Source of the DNA: Colocasia esculenta
Lineage: Eukaryota > Streptophyta > Magnoliopsida > Alismatales > Araceae
Direction: 5' to 3'
DNA: 64,000 nt
NCBI GenBank assembly: GCA_014218235.1
Contig: CM024766.1
Span: forward strand, 48,945,359 to 49,009,358
This document shows, piece after piece, positions 54,520 to 64,000 of this stretch (positions are counted from its first letter, which is position 1; each line of letters opens with the position of its first letter). Made by a program: the position numbers and the translations under genes. The notes beneath the pieces were generated by a model. That model was not told the DNA's origin, made no database searches, and was given only the letters and a program-made list of their open reading frames with translations.

Positions 54520-55245
54520 TTACTTGTTGTTCTTGGAGAATTGTTCCATCATTTCCATCTTGAGTCCTTGATCACTTTTGGCTTTTAACAGTTCATAGGG
54601 AGTTTTCTTCATCACAGGTCTTACCATGGCTCTATTGAGAATATAGCAAGAGGTGTTCACTACTTCTGCCCAAAAGCTCCTTGAGAGTTGACTTTCGACC
54701 AGAAGAGTGCGAGCCATTTCCACCAGGGTCCTGTTCTTTCTCTCCACTATGCCATTTTGTTCTGGAGTCCTTGGAGAGGAAAACAAGTGTTCTAACCCGT
54801 GGAGCCTGCAAAAATCAGAAAAAGAGTTGTTATCAAACTCTCCCCCGTGATCAGTGCGGATTGAGCATATCTTATGAACATTTCCATGCTCAATCTTATT
54901 AAAGAAATCTTCAAAGACTTTAAGTGCTTCATTTTTGTGTGCCAATAATTTGACCCAAGTGAACCTAGAAATGTTGTCCACAATGACAAAACCAAACCCT
55001 TTGCCATTGAGACTTAGAGTTCTAGTAGGTCCAAAAAGGTCCATGTGCAACAGTTTATAAGGTTTAGAGGTGCTTACCGGTGCTTTTGATTTGATGGATT
55101 TCTGGGTTTGCTTTCCCTGTGCACATGCATCACAAAAACTTTCATTCTTATTTAAAGAAATTTCAGGAAGTCCACTTACCAATTTCTGCTTCATAATCTT
55201 ATGCAAGACATTGTAGCTTGCATGGCCAAGCCTACGATGCCACAA
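54520..55245 (-). CDS. Sirevirus B GAG-pre-integrase and integrase
   Basis: 241 open codons. The zinc module reads WHRRLGHASYNVLHKI (the two His) and CDACAQGKQTQKS (the two Cys). The core has LLHMDLFGP (first Asp), IRTDHGGEFDNNSF (second Asp) and FSSPRTPEQNGIVERKNR (Glu), then WAEVVNTSCYILNRA and PYELLKAK. A frame change after PYELL removes the integrase C-terminal part. The catalytic triad is intact. Confidence 0.92.
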   Translation of the reverse strand: MWHRRLGHASYNVLHKIMKQKLVSGLPEISLNKNESFCDACAQGKQTQKSIKSKAPVSTSKPYKLLHMDLFGPTRTLSLNGKGFGFVIVDNISRFTWVKLLAHKNEALKVFEDFFNKIEHGNVHKICSIRTDHGGEFDNNSFSDFCRLHGLEHLFSSPRTPEQNGIVERKNRTLVEMARTLLVESQLSRSFWAEVVNTSCYILNRAMVRPVMKKTPYELLKAKSDQGLKMEMMEQFSKNNK

Positions 55246-55325
55246 AGTAAGCTCATCCTATTTATTTGCAACAAGACACAAATTTTCATTTTTTGGATCA
55301 TCCAAATCAACTAAATAAATGTTGT

Positions 55326-55685
55326 TCACCTTTTTCCAGAAAATTTAAGACTTCCTGTTTCCTTATTAACAATTTGACATGAACTTGATTCGAAAACAAC
55401 TTTATGACCTTTATCATACAGTTGGCTTATACTAAACAAATTGTGATTAAGACCATCAACTAACAAAACATTGTCTATTGAGTTAGAGGCATACTTACCA
55501 ACCTTACCTGAGCCAATGATCTGACCTTTATTGTTACCCCCGAAGACAACTTGACCTCCGTCTTTTTCCACCAGCAAACAAAATTTATCTTTGTCGCCCG
55601 TCATGTGCCTCGAGCAGCCACTATCCAAGTACCATTTGTTTTGATTTTGGGCTGCTAGGCATTCCTGCATATATGGATCAGACAA
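55326..55685 (-). CDS. Sirevirus B aspartic protease
   Basis: 119 open codons: NKWYLDSGCSRHMTGDKDKF with the catalytic D-S-G, VVFGGNNKGQIIGSGKVG, VLLVDGLNHNLFSISQL and HKVVFESSSCQI. A frame change at about 55330 separates it from the pre-integrase domain. The family protease cleaves the gag-pol polyprotein. Confidence 0.9.
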   Translation of the reverse strand: MSDPYMQECLAAQNQNKWYLDSGCSRHMTGDKDKFCLLVEKDGGQVVFGGNNKGQIIGSGKVGKYASNSIDNVLLVDGLNHNLFSISQLYDKGHKVVFESSSCQIVNKETGSLKFSGKR

Positions 55686-55699
55686 GAGGTTTTGGTACC

Positions 55700-56065
55700 C
55701 TAATTATTTTGGGTCCCAATGTATCATTCATGCCAAAAAGTAAATGCTTTGGAATCCATATTTGCTTGCATTTTTGTTCATTTGAGTTATTCTAGCATTG
55801 ATTTTCTTTATGACCAAGTTTCTTGCACACATTTCATGATGGGGAATTTTTTAGAAAAATTGGTTTGTTATTTTGTTGACCATTTATTTGAATTTTCCTT
55901 TTGGTTGCCTGGTTAACTGACCCTTGGCAACATTTTTCAAAACCTGTCGACAGCTTTCATTGAGCATGCCGATAGTTGGCTTGTTCTTTTGAACACCTGA
56001 GGGCTTTTGTTTATCCTTGGCTTGATTTTTCTTGTTCTTAGGAGGAACTTGTTTGCTTGTGCTTG
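55700..56065 (-). pseudogene. Sirevirus B gag-protease spacer
   Basis: The minus strand has a Lys/Asn/Gln-rich stretch (KNKKNQAKDKQKPSG, CRQVLKNVAKGQ) and a degenerate 'gacccaaaataattagggtacc' matching the LWVPK-type spacer of Sireviruses. It ends abruptly at about 56065 where GC-rich E-type LTR sequence begins. Confidence 0.6.
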
Positions 56066-58588
56066 GGCTCGTGCAGAGCGCTGGAGCGTCGCGTGGATCA
56101 AGGAGGAGGCGGCCGTGGCTTCGTGAAGGCCCTCTGTGGGGGTTTCGGTTCTTCAAATCTGGTAGGGATCTCTTGTGCCCATACTTGTTGGTGTAGATTG
56201 GAGCCCTCGGGGTTCTTTGCATGTATTTAAAGCTTTCCCCAAGCTCCCCTCCCCGTTGTGGTGTGCTTAGTGTAGTTGTGGCGACCCCGAGATGTAGCAT
56301 CCCGGCGGTCCGCCTTCCAGCTGATGTCGCGATCGCCAAGCACGTCGCGACATCAGAGAAGGCGTCACCTTGGTTGGACGCGGCACGGGTGACCGTTGTA
56401 ATGAGGGTCGTGTCGCGACCCGGTTTCCCATCGTGACAAGGTTGTTGTCATGGCCTGGTCGGCCGTCGCGACAAGGGTGTCGCGACTTGGTTTCCTGTCG
56501 CAACAGCCCTATTGTCGCGACCCGCTTCCCCGTCACAACAGGGTCTTGTCGCGGTGGCCGTGACCGTCACGATGGTATCATGATGTCTTAGGAGGGCGCA
56601 ATAAGACCTGGTCTGCCTCGGGTGTTTTTGTGGCCGCGGTTGGTGTATCGGCTTATACCCCAGGGCAGGGTTGCCCTTCGGACCTTCTGGTAGGGAACGC
56701 GGCAGGTTGGCTCACTGCGTTAGTGACCGAAGGTGACACCTCTGTGGCTGTGTCCTAGTGGTGTCGCTAGGAGGCTTGTGTCTGTCTAATAATCGATGTT
56801 CTGGATACCAATCGATTATTAGAAGAGCATTGGTTTTTGTGCTGCGTAGTGGTGTTCCAGTTTCTCGGGCCGTGCCGTGTGTGCCAACGTTGGCCGACGG
56901 CCCTTTCAGGGGGTTTCCGGAAGGGGTGTCGTGTGTGCCTATGCATGCTGGGCTTTTCGTGGTTACAATCCAGATGTGCTATTTCTGTTGGTGGTTGCCA
57001 CGCCAATTCTCTTTCGCCCAGTGCTCGGCACTTGAGGGCTTGTCCGCGAGACAGGTTGTTACCATTACCTGGGACCCCCAACACCACGCGCCTGTGTCAG
57101 AGGGAGTTGCTCCGGGCGGCAGGCATGCTCAAGTCACGGACTTGGAGCAAAAGGAGAAAATGGTGGGAATAGCAGCATGAGTCATTTGTAGAGCTGTCTT
57201 AGCTGGTCTGGGTCTCCAAGGGGGTTTCAGCGCTCGTCCGGTGCGGACCAGCTAGTCCTTTTCACTATCTCGCTCTGCGTTGGTTCCGGAGCCGCGTAGG
57301 GAGGTCAGGCATGGGGCCGCAGCTCGCCGGACTGCGGTGATTTGTGGTTGTGTTCTTGGCTGTGGCTCGCTAGCCTCACTCTACCGGAGAAGTTGTAGGT
57401 GGGAGTCGGCGGCTGGCGTGCTGGAGGAGTGGACTGTGTGTCCTCCTCTTAGCTGCCTGTGGCAGTGGCTTGTGTGCTCTTACGTGACGGTGTTTCTCAC
57501 ACTATTTCCGAGATCGGGTTTCGCGTCGCCCTAGTTTACACGGTGGTTGTAGCCTAGCCATGTCTAGTTCCGTGGGTTTGGTTGGTCTGGCCTCGTGGGC
57601 CATGTTTAGTGGTTTCCGCTCTACGGGATCTCTCAAGATTCCTGGTGCAGGCACCCAACTGCTGTTTCGGTAACCCGTTCCTTGGTGTCGTTCGTGGTGG
57701 CATCGGAGTGTGTAGTTCCCTGACCTCGTGGCGTGTCCGAGGTGTAGGGTGTTTCTGCTTGTGGGCCCTCGACCTTGTGGAGGCCTGAGGTGGCCGTGCC
57801 TGTGGTGAGACGTTGTTTCTCACGTGGTTGCTCGGTGTCTCTCGTGGTGACACCTGGTTGTTCCATCCCGACCTTGTGGAGGTCCGGGATGTTGGTGCTT
57901 GTGTTGTGAGACTCTGGTCTCACATGGTTGCTCCAGTGTTCTGTGAGCTTCATTGTCTAGGCGGTGTGTGCCGAGGTGTTGCTTCCGCATTGTGTTGACT
58001 CCGCTGGTTCTGCGGGAGTCGTTTTTCGCCTGACTCGAGTTGTGGTCGAGGTGTTTCTCTGTTCTGCTGCTTTGTAGTACTCTGTGGGAGGCGTTACTCG
58101 CTTTACTGCTTCCTAGAGTAGTTTTGCTTCTGCTTTTGTTGGAGTTCCTGCTGCTCTGGCTGGTAAGGGACTGGTAATCCCTACTAGGCCTTGTTCGCGA
58201 GGCTCACCCCCTACTTTTTCCAAGTAGGGACTCACTGTCGCAGGAGTTCGTTGTCGGACAGTCGTGGTGGTGGCTTGTTCGCCGTGTGTTGCCAACAGTG
58301 TGAGTTGTGAGCGTGAGTGCTCTTTGTACCGTGAGTTGAGAGTGTCCTTTTTGCAAGTCCTCGGGATATGCCCCTTAAGGACTGCACCTTTCTTTCTGTA
58401 CTTGTACTTTTATTTGGCACATGTTGTACATAATTTCTTTATTAATGTATGAACTTTCTGTTATAGTTATTTGAATTCATTGCTTATCTCACTGGACAAA
58501 ATTCTAACCCTTCTGAGTCTTCAGATCCGTGGGTGGCGGCACGACCTTCGTGGTCCCTGGCGGGGGTCCGGGAGGTCGGGTCGTTACA
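56066..58588 (+). repeat. E-family LTR fragment E2b (5' part missing)
   Basis: It begins mid-LTR at 'ggctcgtgcagagcgctggagc' (compare 46111) and runs to the proper LTR end GGGTCGTTACA at 58588. It overlaps E2a for about 1.7 kb with high similarity, and continues past the point where E2a is cut. It contains a 12-bp perfect inverted repeat at 56321-56356. It is followed by 'gttcccatctatactctac' (58589-58607), which resembles the G2a sequence at about 9810-9830. Confidence 0.75.
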
Positions 58589-58607
58589 GTTCCCATCTAT
58601 ACTCTAC

Positions 58608-60050
58608 ATTTCAGCATCAACATGATCTTTATTCTTATGTACATTGACATGAAACATGGGAGCATGCACAAACTTATCAATTCTATGCCAACATTCCCTA
58701 GAAGTATGCCAAATTTATGACAATGAAAGCATTGGACTGATTTGGCATGTTTATTAAAATTTTGATTTTTGTTCCAGCAATGTTTAGCAAGATGACCAGG
58801 TTTATTACAATTAAAGCAAATGAAAGCATTTCTTACCTGGTTCTTACCTTGGCATGTATGCATTTGTTGAAATCTCCTTTTCATGTGAGGAGACTTACCA
58901 TGAGGAGAAGGAGGTACCTTTTGGTGGCTCTTGGCATTATGTGAATTTTGAACTTGCCTTGGAGCCCTTTGGACTGACGGAGGAAGTAGATGACTCTTCT
59001 TGACAGTAGCATTCTTCTTTTTCCCTGTATGTTTTTGAACAAGAACTTTCACAAGTTTTCCATTAGAATAAGCAGAGTTCTTGTTTGCAGCAGCTTTAAC
59101 AAATGTTATTGTGGTTTTCTTTTCATTTTTCTTAGTTTTCACAGAAGCAATACTTGTGTTTGTAGTGTTCTTCAATTCATGTTGAATCTTCTATTTTTCA
59201 ACTTTTAATGCAACAACTTCTTTTTCTGAAATTTGAAGTTTATTTAGCATGACATCCAAACCATTTTTCATCTTGTTCTTTTCATTTTCAAATTGAGCAA
59301 TTTGTTTTTCCAAATTGGCAATTTTATTACTCAAATTGCTACATTCATGTCCAATGGTTTGTCATGGTACAAGCATTCAATCTTTCTTTTTAAATGATAA
59401 TTTTCTTCAACAAGTTGTTTGCATCTTTCATTTATTTGATGATCATGAGTCATATTAGAATTTGTTGTTTAATTGATCATTATCAAATTTGAAATTGTTT
59501 TGAGATCAATCAATTCTTCTTTTCATTTTCCAGATCAATGACTTTTGATTTCAATAGCTCATGGTTTTCTTTCAATCCATTCAGTTTATTTTCACAGATT
59601 TGGACTTCATCTTCCAAATTCTCTTTTTCAGAATTTAATTTTTTCAACTTCATTTTTCAAATTCTCATTTTCTTCTGAAAGATCTTTATCATTGTTCTGG
59701 TGCAATTCAAGTGTATTTTTCAAATTTTCACTTTCTTTATGGCAATATTTAAAGTAATTTTCAAATCTTTATTCTTAGTGTTCAACTTTGCATTAAGATT
59801 TTGTAACTTCTTACAGAATTCAATCAATTCAACTAAGACATGTCTTCATCTGCATCAGAATCAGAATTAGAATACATAAATGGGTCTGGAATTGATTTAC
59901 CTGACCTTGTAGACTTATTTGAAGTCTTGTGTTCTGAAGAGGATGAAGAATGCTCTGATCTAATGGAATGTGCTGTTAGAGCCGAAGTCTTTTGAATTGT
60001 TGATTTTGTAGATTCATTGAGGATCTTCTTTGCCATTGAGTGCTTATGAG
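58608..60050 (-). pseudogene. Sirevirus B gag
   Basis: The C-terminal 190 codons (59175-58597) are open: Lys-rich coiled-coil end, then CFNCNKPGHLAKHC (perfect CX2CX4HX4C) and a second knuckle CFHCHKFG broken by a frame change. Upstream, an acidic region ends at DSDADEDMS (59833). The N-terminal open stretch (60036) reads a Ser/Lys/Thr-rich sequence starting MAKKILNES. Between 59180 and 59830 are frameshifted coiled-coil words. Gag packages RNA in the family. Confidence 0.8.
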
Positions 60051-60249
60051 TTTCTTTTGTTCTTTGTCTTTGTTAGTCCTTTGAGAAATCCAATGAAAAT
60101 AAGCTTGGGGATTTCTCTGAAATTATAACAGGAAATTCATGTAGATTAAGGCAATTTTCCATTATACCAAAACTCAAAAGACTATTAGATCTAATCACAG
60201 AGAATCAATGTAACAAGGAATTAGATCTAACAATTAGAGTGGTTAACCT

Positions 60250-60261
60250 GCTCTAATACCA
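60250..60261 (-). other. Second primer-site-like copy, Sirevirus B
   Basis: GCTCTAATACCA, i.e. sense TGGTATTAGAGC preceded by 'gttaacct' like the copy at 60383. It is 133 bp inside the first copy. Confidence 0.6.
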
Positions 60262-60382
60262 AAGGTAGGAATCAGAGCGATTAAGCACATAGAGACAGTG
60301 AAAGATCAAGCAAACAGTTCAAGCAATTAACACAGAGATCAAACAGAAGCAATCAAATCGGATCAGTAACAAACATTAACCC

Positions 60383-60394
60383 GCTCTGATACCA
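60383..60394 (-). other. Primer binding site of Sirevirus B
   Basis: GCTCTGATACCA, the reverse complement of TGGTATCAGAGC (initiator Met tRNA type). No LTR end (TG on this strand) follows; the sequence changes to plus-strand Sirevirus material, so the 5' LTR is lost. Confidence 0.8.
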
Positions 60395-60729
60395 ATAACT
60401 CTAAGATTAGAAACCAAGATTTTAGTGTTTCTAGTCTTCAGAAAAATGCACCCAATATAAAATCTTTTTGGATTCAGAAATCATTGTTGAAAATTCATGG
60501 AAGATCCTTAGGACCCAAACAAGTTTGGGTTCTGAAATGTGCTGCATGAATGCTGGATGCAGGGATCCTTGTAGTCAATTTCAAGATGAAGGCTTAATGA
60601 CTAAGGCTACAAGGAAAGTAAGTGAAGAGAATGAAATAAAATGAAAAGCTCATCAGGTAAATTCTTATGAGAGATTCCCTGCTAAATAAAAACTGAAGTC
60701 AATTGAAACTCTTATACAAAGATCAATTG

Positions 60730-62190
60730 GTATATTAAATGGTGAACTGTGGAAGGACAAGTCATGCTTGTCTGGAAACTATCATTATGTGTGAGGAATA
60801 ACCTCCGCCAAGTACCAATGATCTTCCTTGTGTAAGAGTCATTAACTTAATTAAAAATCTAAAAATTAGAAAACTTCATGAAAACATAGATGCATTGAGC
60901 AAGGCAAAAAGAAAATTTGGAACTAATTCTGTTCATAGTTCTATCATTGAAAGAAATGCATCTATACAAAAAATAAAAGCATTTTGGATTCAGAAATCTT
61001 TGTTGCAATCTAACATTGATTTCATTGCAGGACCCAAGCAAGTGTGGGTCCCAAAACCAGCTTGATCAGCAAGCTGAGGAGTCTTGCAGCCATACATTGT
61101 AAATGGATTCAAGATATTGGCTGTGCAAGACTAGAAATAATTGGAGAACACAGGTAAAATATTGAGAAAGAAATGAAGATGTTCAGGTAAAATTTCTTTA
61201 TCATTTCAAACTTGAATTGCTTGAATTGGAATGAATGTTTAATTTTTATCTGAACAATGTGAAATATGTTTCAATGCTACTCCCAACAATGAACTTCATG
61301 TCATAACAATTGGAATCATGCTTGTGTTATCATGCTTGCTTAACTATAACCATGATTCTGTGTGCATGCCAACTGATTTGACTTTTTGGTATATCAAATG
61401 ATGACATGTGAAAAAACAAGTTATGCTTGTTTGGAAACTATCATTATGCGTGAGTAAAATACTCTGCCAAGTACCAAAAGTCATGTTATGCTTAAAGCTA
61501 ATGGTGTGCATAATCATCTGTGAATTGCTTGCTAGCTTTTTCATTCCATGCACATATTAAGGGGGAGTAAATTTGAAAAAGTGCACAAATGTTTTCAATA
61601 AATGCAATGAATTTCATGCTAAAAATAAAGTGTAATTGACCCTTTTTGCAGTGACTATGTGGTATATCAAATGGTGAAATGTGAAAGGACAAGTTAGGCT
61701 TGTCTGGAAACTATCATCATGCGTGAGAAAAATTCTCCGCCAAGTATCAATAGTCTTTTCTACATAAAGGTCATCAAGCAAAATGAAATCTCAAAAACTT
61801 TATTTTGAGTCTTTGCAAAACTCTTCTTCTTCAATAAATTGCCTGTTGAAATATGCTTGATCATGTTCATACTCTTTCTGTGCAAATTGCTTGGAATGAA
61901 CTATCTGAATTGCTTAAATGATCATTTCATATCATGCATATCTTATGGGGGAGTGAATTCGAAAGAATCTTTGAGTGAAATGCTGGAGAAATTTGCTGGA
62001 AAAATATTCTGTCATATCTGATTCATCATCAACTCCCATTCAGTTTGTTGACAAATATTCTTGCTCATAAATTCCTTACTCTCACATTGCATTGGTATTC
62101 TTGGTATATCAAATAGTGATTTGAAGAAAGACAAGTTAAGCTTGTCTGGACACTTTCACTATGCGTGAGTATATGTCTCCGCCAAGTATC
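60730..62190 (+). repeat. Four copies of the two-hairpin block, Sirevirus D
   Basis: Blocks at about 60730-60818, 61388-61480, 61661-61750 and 62103-62190. Each has 'tatatyaaatrgtga', a stem-loop around CAAG-5nt-CTTG (GACAAG/CTTGTC, AAACAAG/CTTGTTT, GACAAG/CTTGTC, AGACAAG/CTTGTCT), 'tggaaactatcattatgcgtgag', then CTCCGCCAAGTA. Copies 2-4 are each followed by a G5 run (about 61560, 61946, 62214). Confidence 0.8.
61020..61140 (+). pseudogene. Spacer and protease-start remnant, Sirevirus D
   Basis: GPKQVWVPKPA then stop, followed by a WIQDIGCAR-like stretch where intact Sireviruses have W-LDSGCSR. No longer a usable protease frame. Confidence 0.5.
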
Positions 62191-63230
62191 AAGATTCCTT
62201 TATGCAATTATTGAGGGGGAGTATTTGTTGAGGGGGAGTCATTGTCATATCTCTTGAACAATTGTTGTCTATCTTGAACCCCAAATTCATCAGAATTTTT
62301 GAGTCCTTGTGCTATTTTCTTATGAGAGAATTAAGACATTGAAAATAAACTTATTGTGCATTTAGTTTAATTTCAAAGATTCAGTATCATTTCAAGGTTA
62401 AGCAATCATAATACTGAATGTTTTTAAAATGATTTGCAAAACACTATTATAGGCACATGAGTGGCTTTAATATTTCACTTGTGTATGTTTAAGCCTTATT
62501 TTTACCACATGTTAAGTATAATCTTTCTAAATTCATAGTCTTGACTTCTCTAGTCAAAGCAAACATATTCCTGCAAAATATCAAAAGAAAAATGATCAAT
62601 CTGGAAAGATACAAACAGAGCAATGCAAATGCTTGAACCACTGAGTAACCGGGCCATTTCACCTAACAAGTGATTTGTTTCGCGTCAAAAAGTGGAAATC
62701 AAAATTTCAACTCTGTATAAGATAATGAAAGTTAAACCACTGAGTAATCAGGAGGTCTTGCATCTGATCAATGTGATCTCTTGCACTGAAAAGTGAGATT
62801 TAACTAATTATTCTTGTATTCTTTCCCAGTTAAAATTGAAAGAAAATCAAAAAGACAGGATAGAAAAGCTTAAGACCATAATTAAGTTCATGTCTACTGA
62901 GTTTCGATCTATTATTTTACATTGTGTTAAACTTAAAGCTCCTAACATCCTTGTTAATATTTCTGCTCATTCATATAGGTCACTTTTCTTCACATTTGCA
63001 TCATTATTTTAACCACATTCAGCTTATTATAATTTGCTATTCTTTGTGTTGAGTGTGTCTTTGTGATTAAACTTTGTTGCACAATAACAAAAACATTATC
63101 TGTTCTCTCATTTGACAATATCACTTTGCCTCACTTATTTTGATCATCTCTGAACCTTCATTTCCCACTTTTTATCTTTTGGTCTCCGACCTTCATTGTG
63201 TCTCTCTCTTATCCATCTTTTTGATGCTGT

Positions 63231-63411
63231 CAAAAAGGGGGAGAAAGTTCCTTGAAAGGGGGAGAAAGTAAAAGTTTTGAAAGGGGAGAAAGTAAAAGTT
63301 TCTAAGGGGAGAATGTTCTTTATGGGGAGAAAGTTCAAAGGATGCATATGGTCAAGGGGAGTTATTGCAGTCAAGGGAGATATGTTTTGTCATCATCAAA
63401 AAGGGGGAGAT
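63231..63411 (+). other. Multiple polypurine tracts of Sirevirus D
   Basis: Purine boxes of the type aaagggggagaaagt at about 63231, 63254, 63279, 63302, 63321 and 63353, then the LTR-adjacent caaaaagggggagat at 63398-63411. Repetition of this tract before the 3' LTR is a Sirevirus trait as I know the family. Confidence 0.8.
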
Positions 63412-63489
63412 TGTTGGGTTGAGTGTGTTTTGGAACTTCCTAAAGTTGTATTTTAATGATATCCAATGAACATCACTCATACCTTGATT

Positions 63490-63676
63490 TTGATGATGAC
63501 ATACTGTGATCTTAATGATGACATACTGTGATATTGATGATGACATATCATGATGTTAATGATGAGATATTATGATCTTAATGAAGACATGTTGTGATTT
63601 TAATAATGACATATTGTGATTTTGATGATGACATATTGTGATTTGATGATGACATGTTCTGATTTTGATGATGATG
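63490..63676 (+). repeat. 22-bp tandem repeats in Sirevirus D LTR
   Basis: About eight or nine units of 'taatgatgacatactgtgatct', with changes, in an AT-rich context. S2 has a single related unit near 22158 ('tgatgatgacaagttgtgattt'), so the array expanded in D. Confidence 0.85.
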
Positions 63677-63820
63677 TGTTGAATGTTATACATCTTATAC
63701 ATATCACAATAATGCTTAAACAACATATTTTTGATGTTTAATATCTCATATTTTAATTATAATATCTTGTACTAATGGTTTATGGTTAAATTTTCAGGTT
63801 CACACATTTTTGTCTTGGTA

Positions 63821-63978
63821 GTGTCGACACTAGATCAAAGCAGGTCGACACTAGTCCCAGATTCCAGAAGACCCAGTTGCCAGACTGGGACAGCAGGTCG
63901 ACAATAGATCAAAGCAGGTCGACACTAGTCCCAGATTCCAGAAGGGCAGGTCGACACTAGCTCAGGGTAGGTCGACAC
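63821..63978. repeat. Three GTGTCGACAC / AGGTCGACAC pairs in Sirevirus D LTR
   Basis: Starts 63821/63842, 63895/63916, 63948/63969; 21 bp in every pair. Pair-to-pair steps are 74 and 53 bp. The window ends just after, so more pairs may follow. Confidence 0.9.
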
Positions 63979-64000
63979 TAGATCCAGTTTCCAGCAGACC

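Larger units (their letters stand above)
47830..60394 (-). mobile_element. Sirevirus B (minus strand, pol largely readable)
   Basis: Right to left: primer-site region (60394-60250), gag (60050-58608), spacer (56065-55700), protease, GAG-pre-integrase/integrase, RT, RNase H (to 52652), two-hairpin block, palindrome pairs, env-like ORF, polypurine tract, 3' LTR (49117-47830). An E-type LTR fragment (56066-58588) splits gag from protease. The 5' LTR is missing: beyond the primer site lies plus-strand Sirevirus D sequence. Confidence 0.85.
60395..63411 (+). mobile_element. Sirevirus D internal region, non-coding remnant
   Basis: A plus-strand segment ending in a polypurine tract and LTR. It carries two copies of a block ending GPKQVWV (60450-60540 and 60955-61060), i.e. 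the gag-pol spacer of Sireviruses. A decayed protease start, then four copies of the two-hairpin block and G-run boxes follow, and the CACTGAGTAAC module sits at 62638-62760. RT, integrase, RNase H and env-like ORFs are absent, so the copy is non-autonomous or deleted. Confidence 0.75.
63412..64000 (+). repeat. Start of the 3' LTR of Sirevirus D (runs off window)
   Basis: TGTTGGGTTGAGTGTG follows the polypurine tract, matching the S2 start. It contains a 22-bp tandem array (63490-63676) and palindrome pairs (63821-63978). TATA, R and U5 lie beyond the window. Confidence 0.85.

Overview
This window looks like nuclear DNA from a flowering plant with a large, repeat-rich genome. The evidence is intron-containing coding exons, Ty1/copia elements of the Sirevirus type (RT/integrase signatures, env-like third ORF, 'aaaaagggggaga' polypurine tracts, tRNA-iMet-type primer sites), Ty3/gypsy chromoviruses with a chromodomain, an L1-type LINE with plant RNase H, and a CACTA DNA-transposon end. 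I cannot name the species. There is no bacterial, organellar or CRISPR content. Only the first ~2.2 kb holds what looks like a host gene; almost all the rest is retrotransposons inserted into one another.

Layout. 1-2.2 kb: a possible PPR-type gene tail, a truncated copia RNase H with its 3' end, then three C-terminal exons of an unidentified host gene. 3.0-3.7 kb: CACTA terminus. 3.7-5.27 kb: 5'-truncated LINE. 5.27-10.69 kb: a decayed plus-strand gypsy (gypsy A), split by a Sirevirus solo LTR (S1, 6100-7447) and a gypsy solo LTR (G2a, 7785-10667, TSD GTTCC). 10.695-39.19 kb: minus-strand Sirevirus C, opened by G3a (14625-19068, TSD CTCAC), by S2 (22116-23849, TSD TGAGG) and by G3b (24547-38331, TSD TGTTG). 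G3b itself contains a complete non-autonomous GC-rich element E1 (25187-36210, TSD TAAAC), whose 3' LTR contains solo LTR S3 (34387-36063, TSD GGGAC). That is four levels of nesting with matching target-site duplications. 39.19-43.43 kb: minus-strand chromovirus F cut into the gag of Sirevirus C. 43.43-45.63 kb: second G2 LTR. 45.63-47.83 kb: E-type LTR fragment. 47.83-60.39 kb: minus-strand Sirevirus B, the most intact pol, interrupted by another E-type LTR fragment (56066-58588). 60.4-64.0 kb: plus-strand Sirevirus D, with a non-coding internal region, repeated polypurine tracts and the start of its 3' LTR.

How it works together. The coding parts are standard gag-PR-INT-RT-RNase H modules, nearly all broken. 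The unexpected signal is non-coding. Four Sirevirus LTR families carry arrays of TCGA-centred palindromes arranged as pairs whose centres are 21-22 bp apart, always just upstream of the LTR TATA box. The palindrome sequence differs between families but the pairing distance does not. The same family-specific pair recurs inside the element, about 0.3 kb upstream of the env-like ORF, in two different Sireviruses (B and C), and in B at the same distance (~87-89 bp) from a TATA-like box as in the LTR. This suggests an internal env promoter that co-evolves with the LTR promoter. A second signal is a hairpin with a C7-type loop at the U5 end of five LTRs, whose stem shows compensatory changes. A third is a repeated two-hairpin block downstream of pol.
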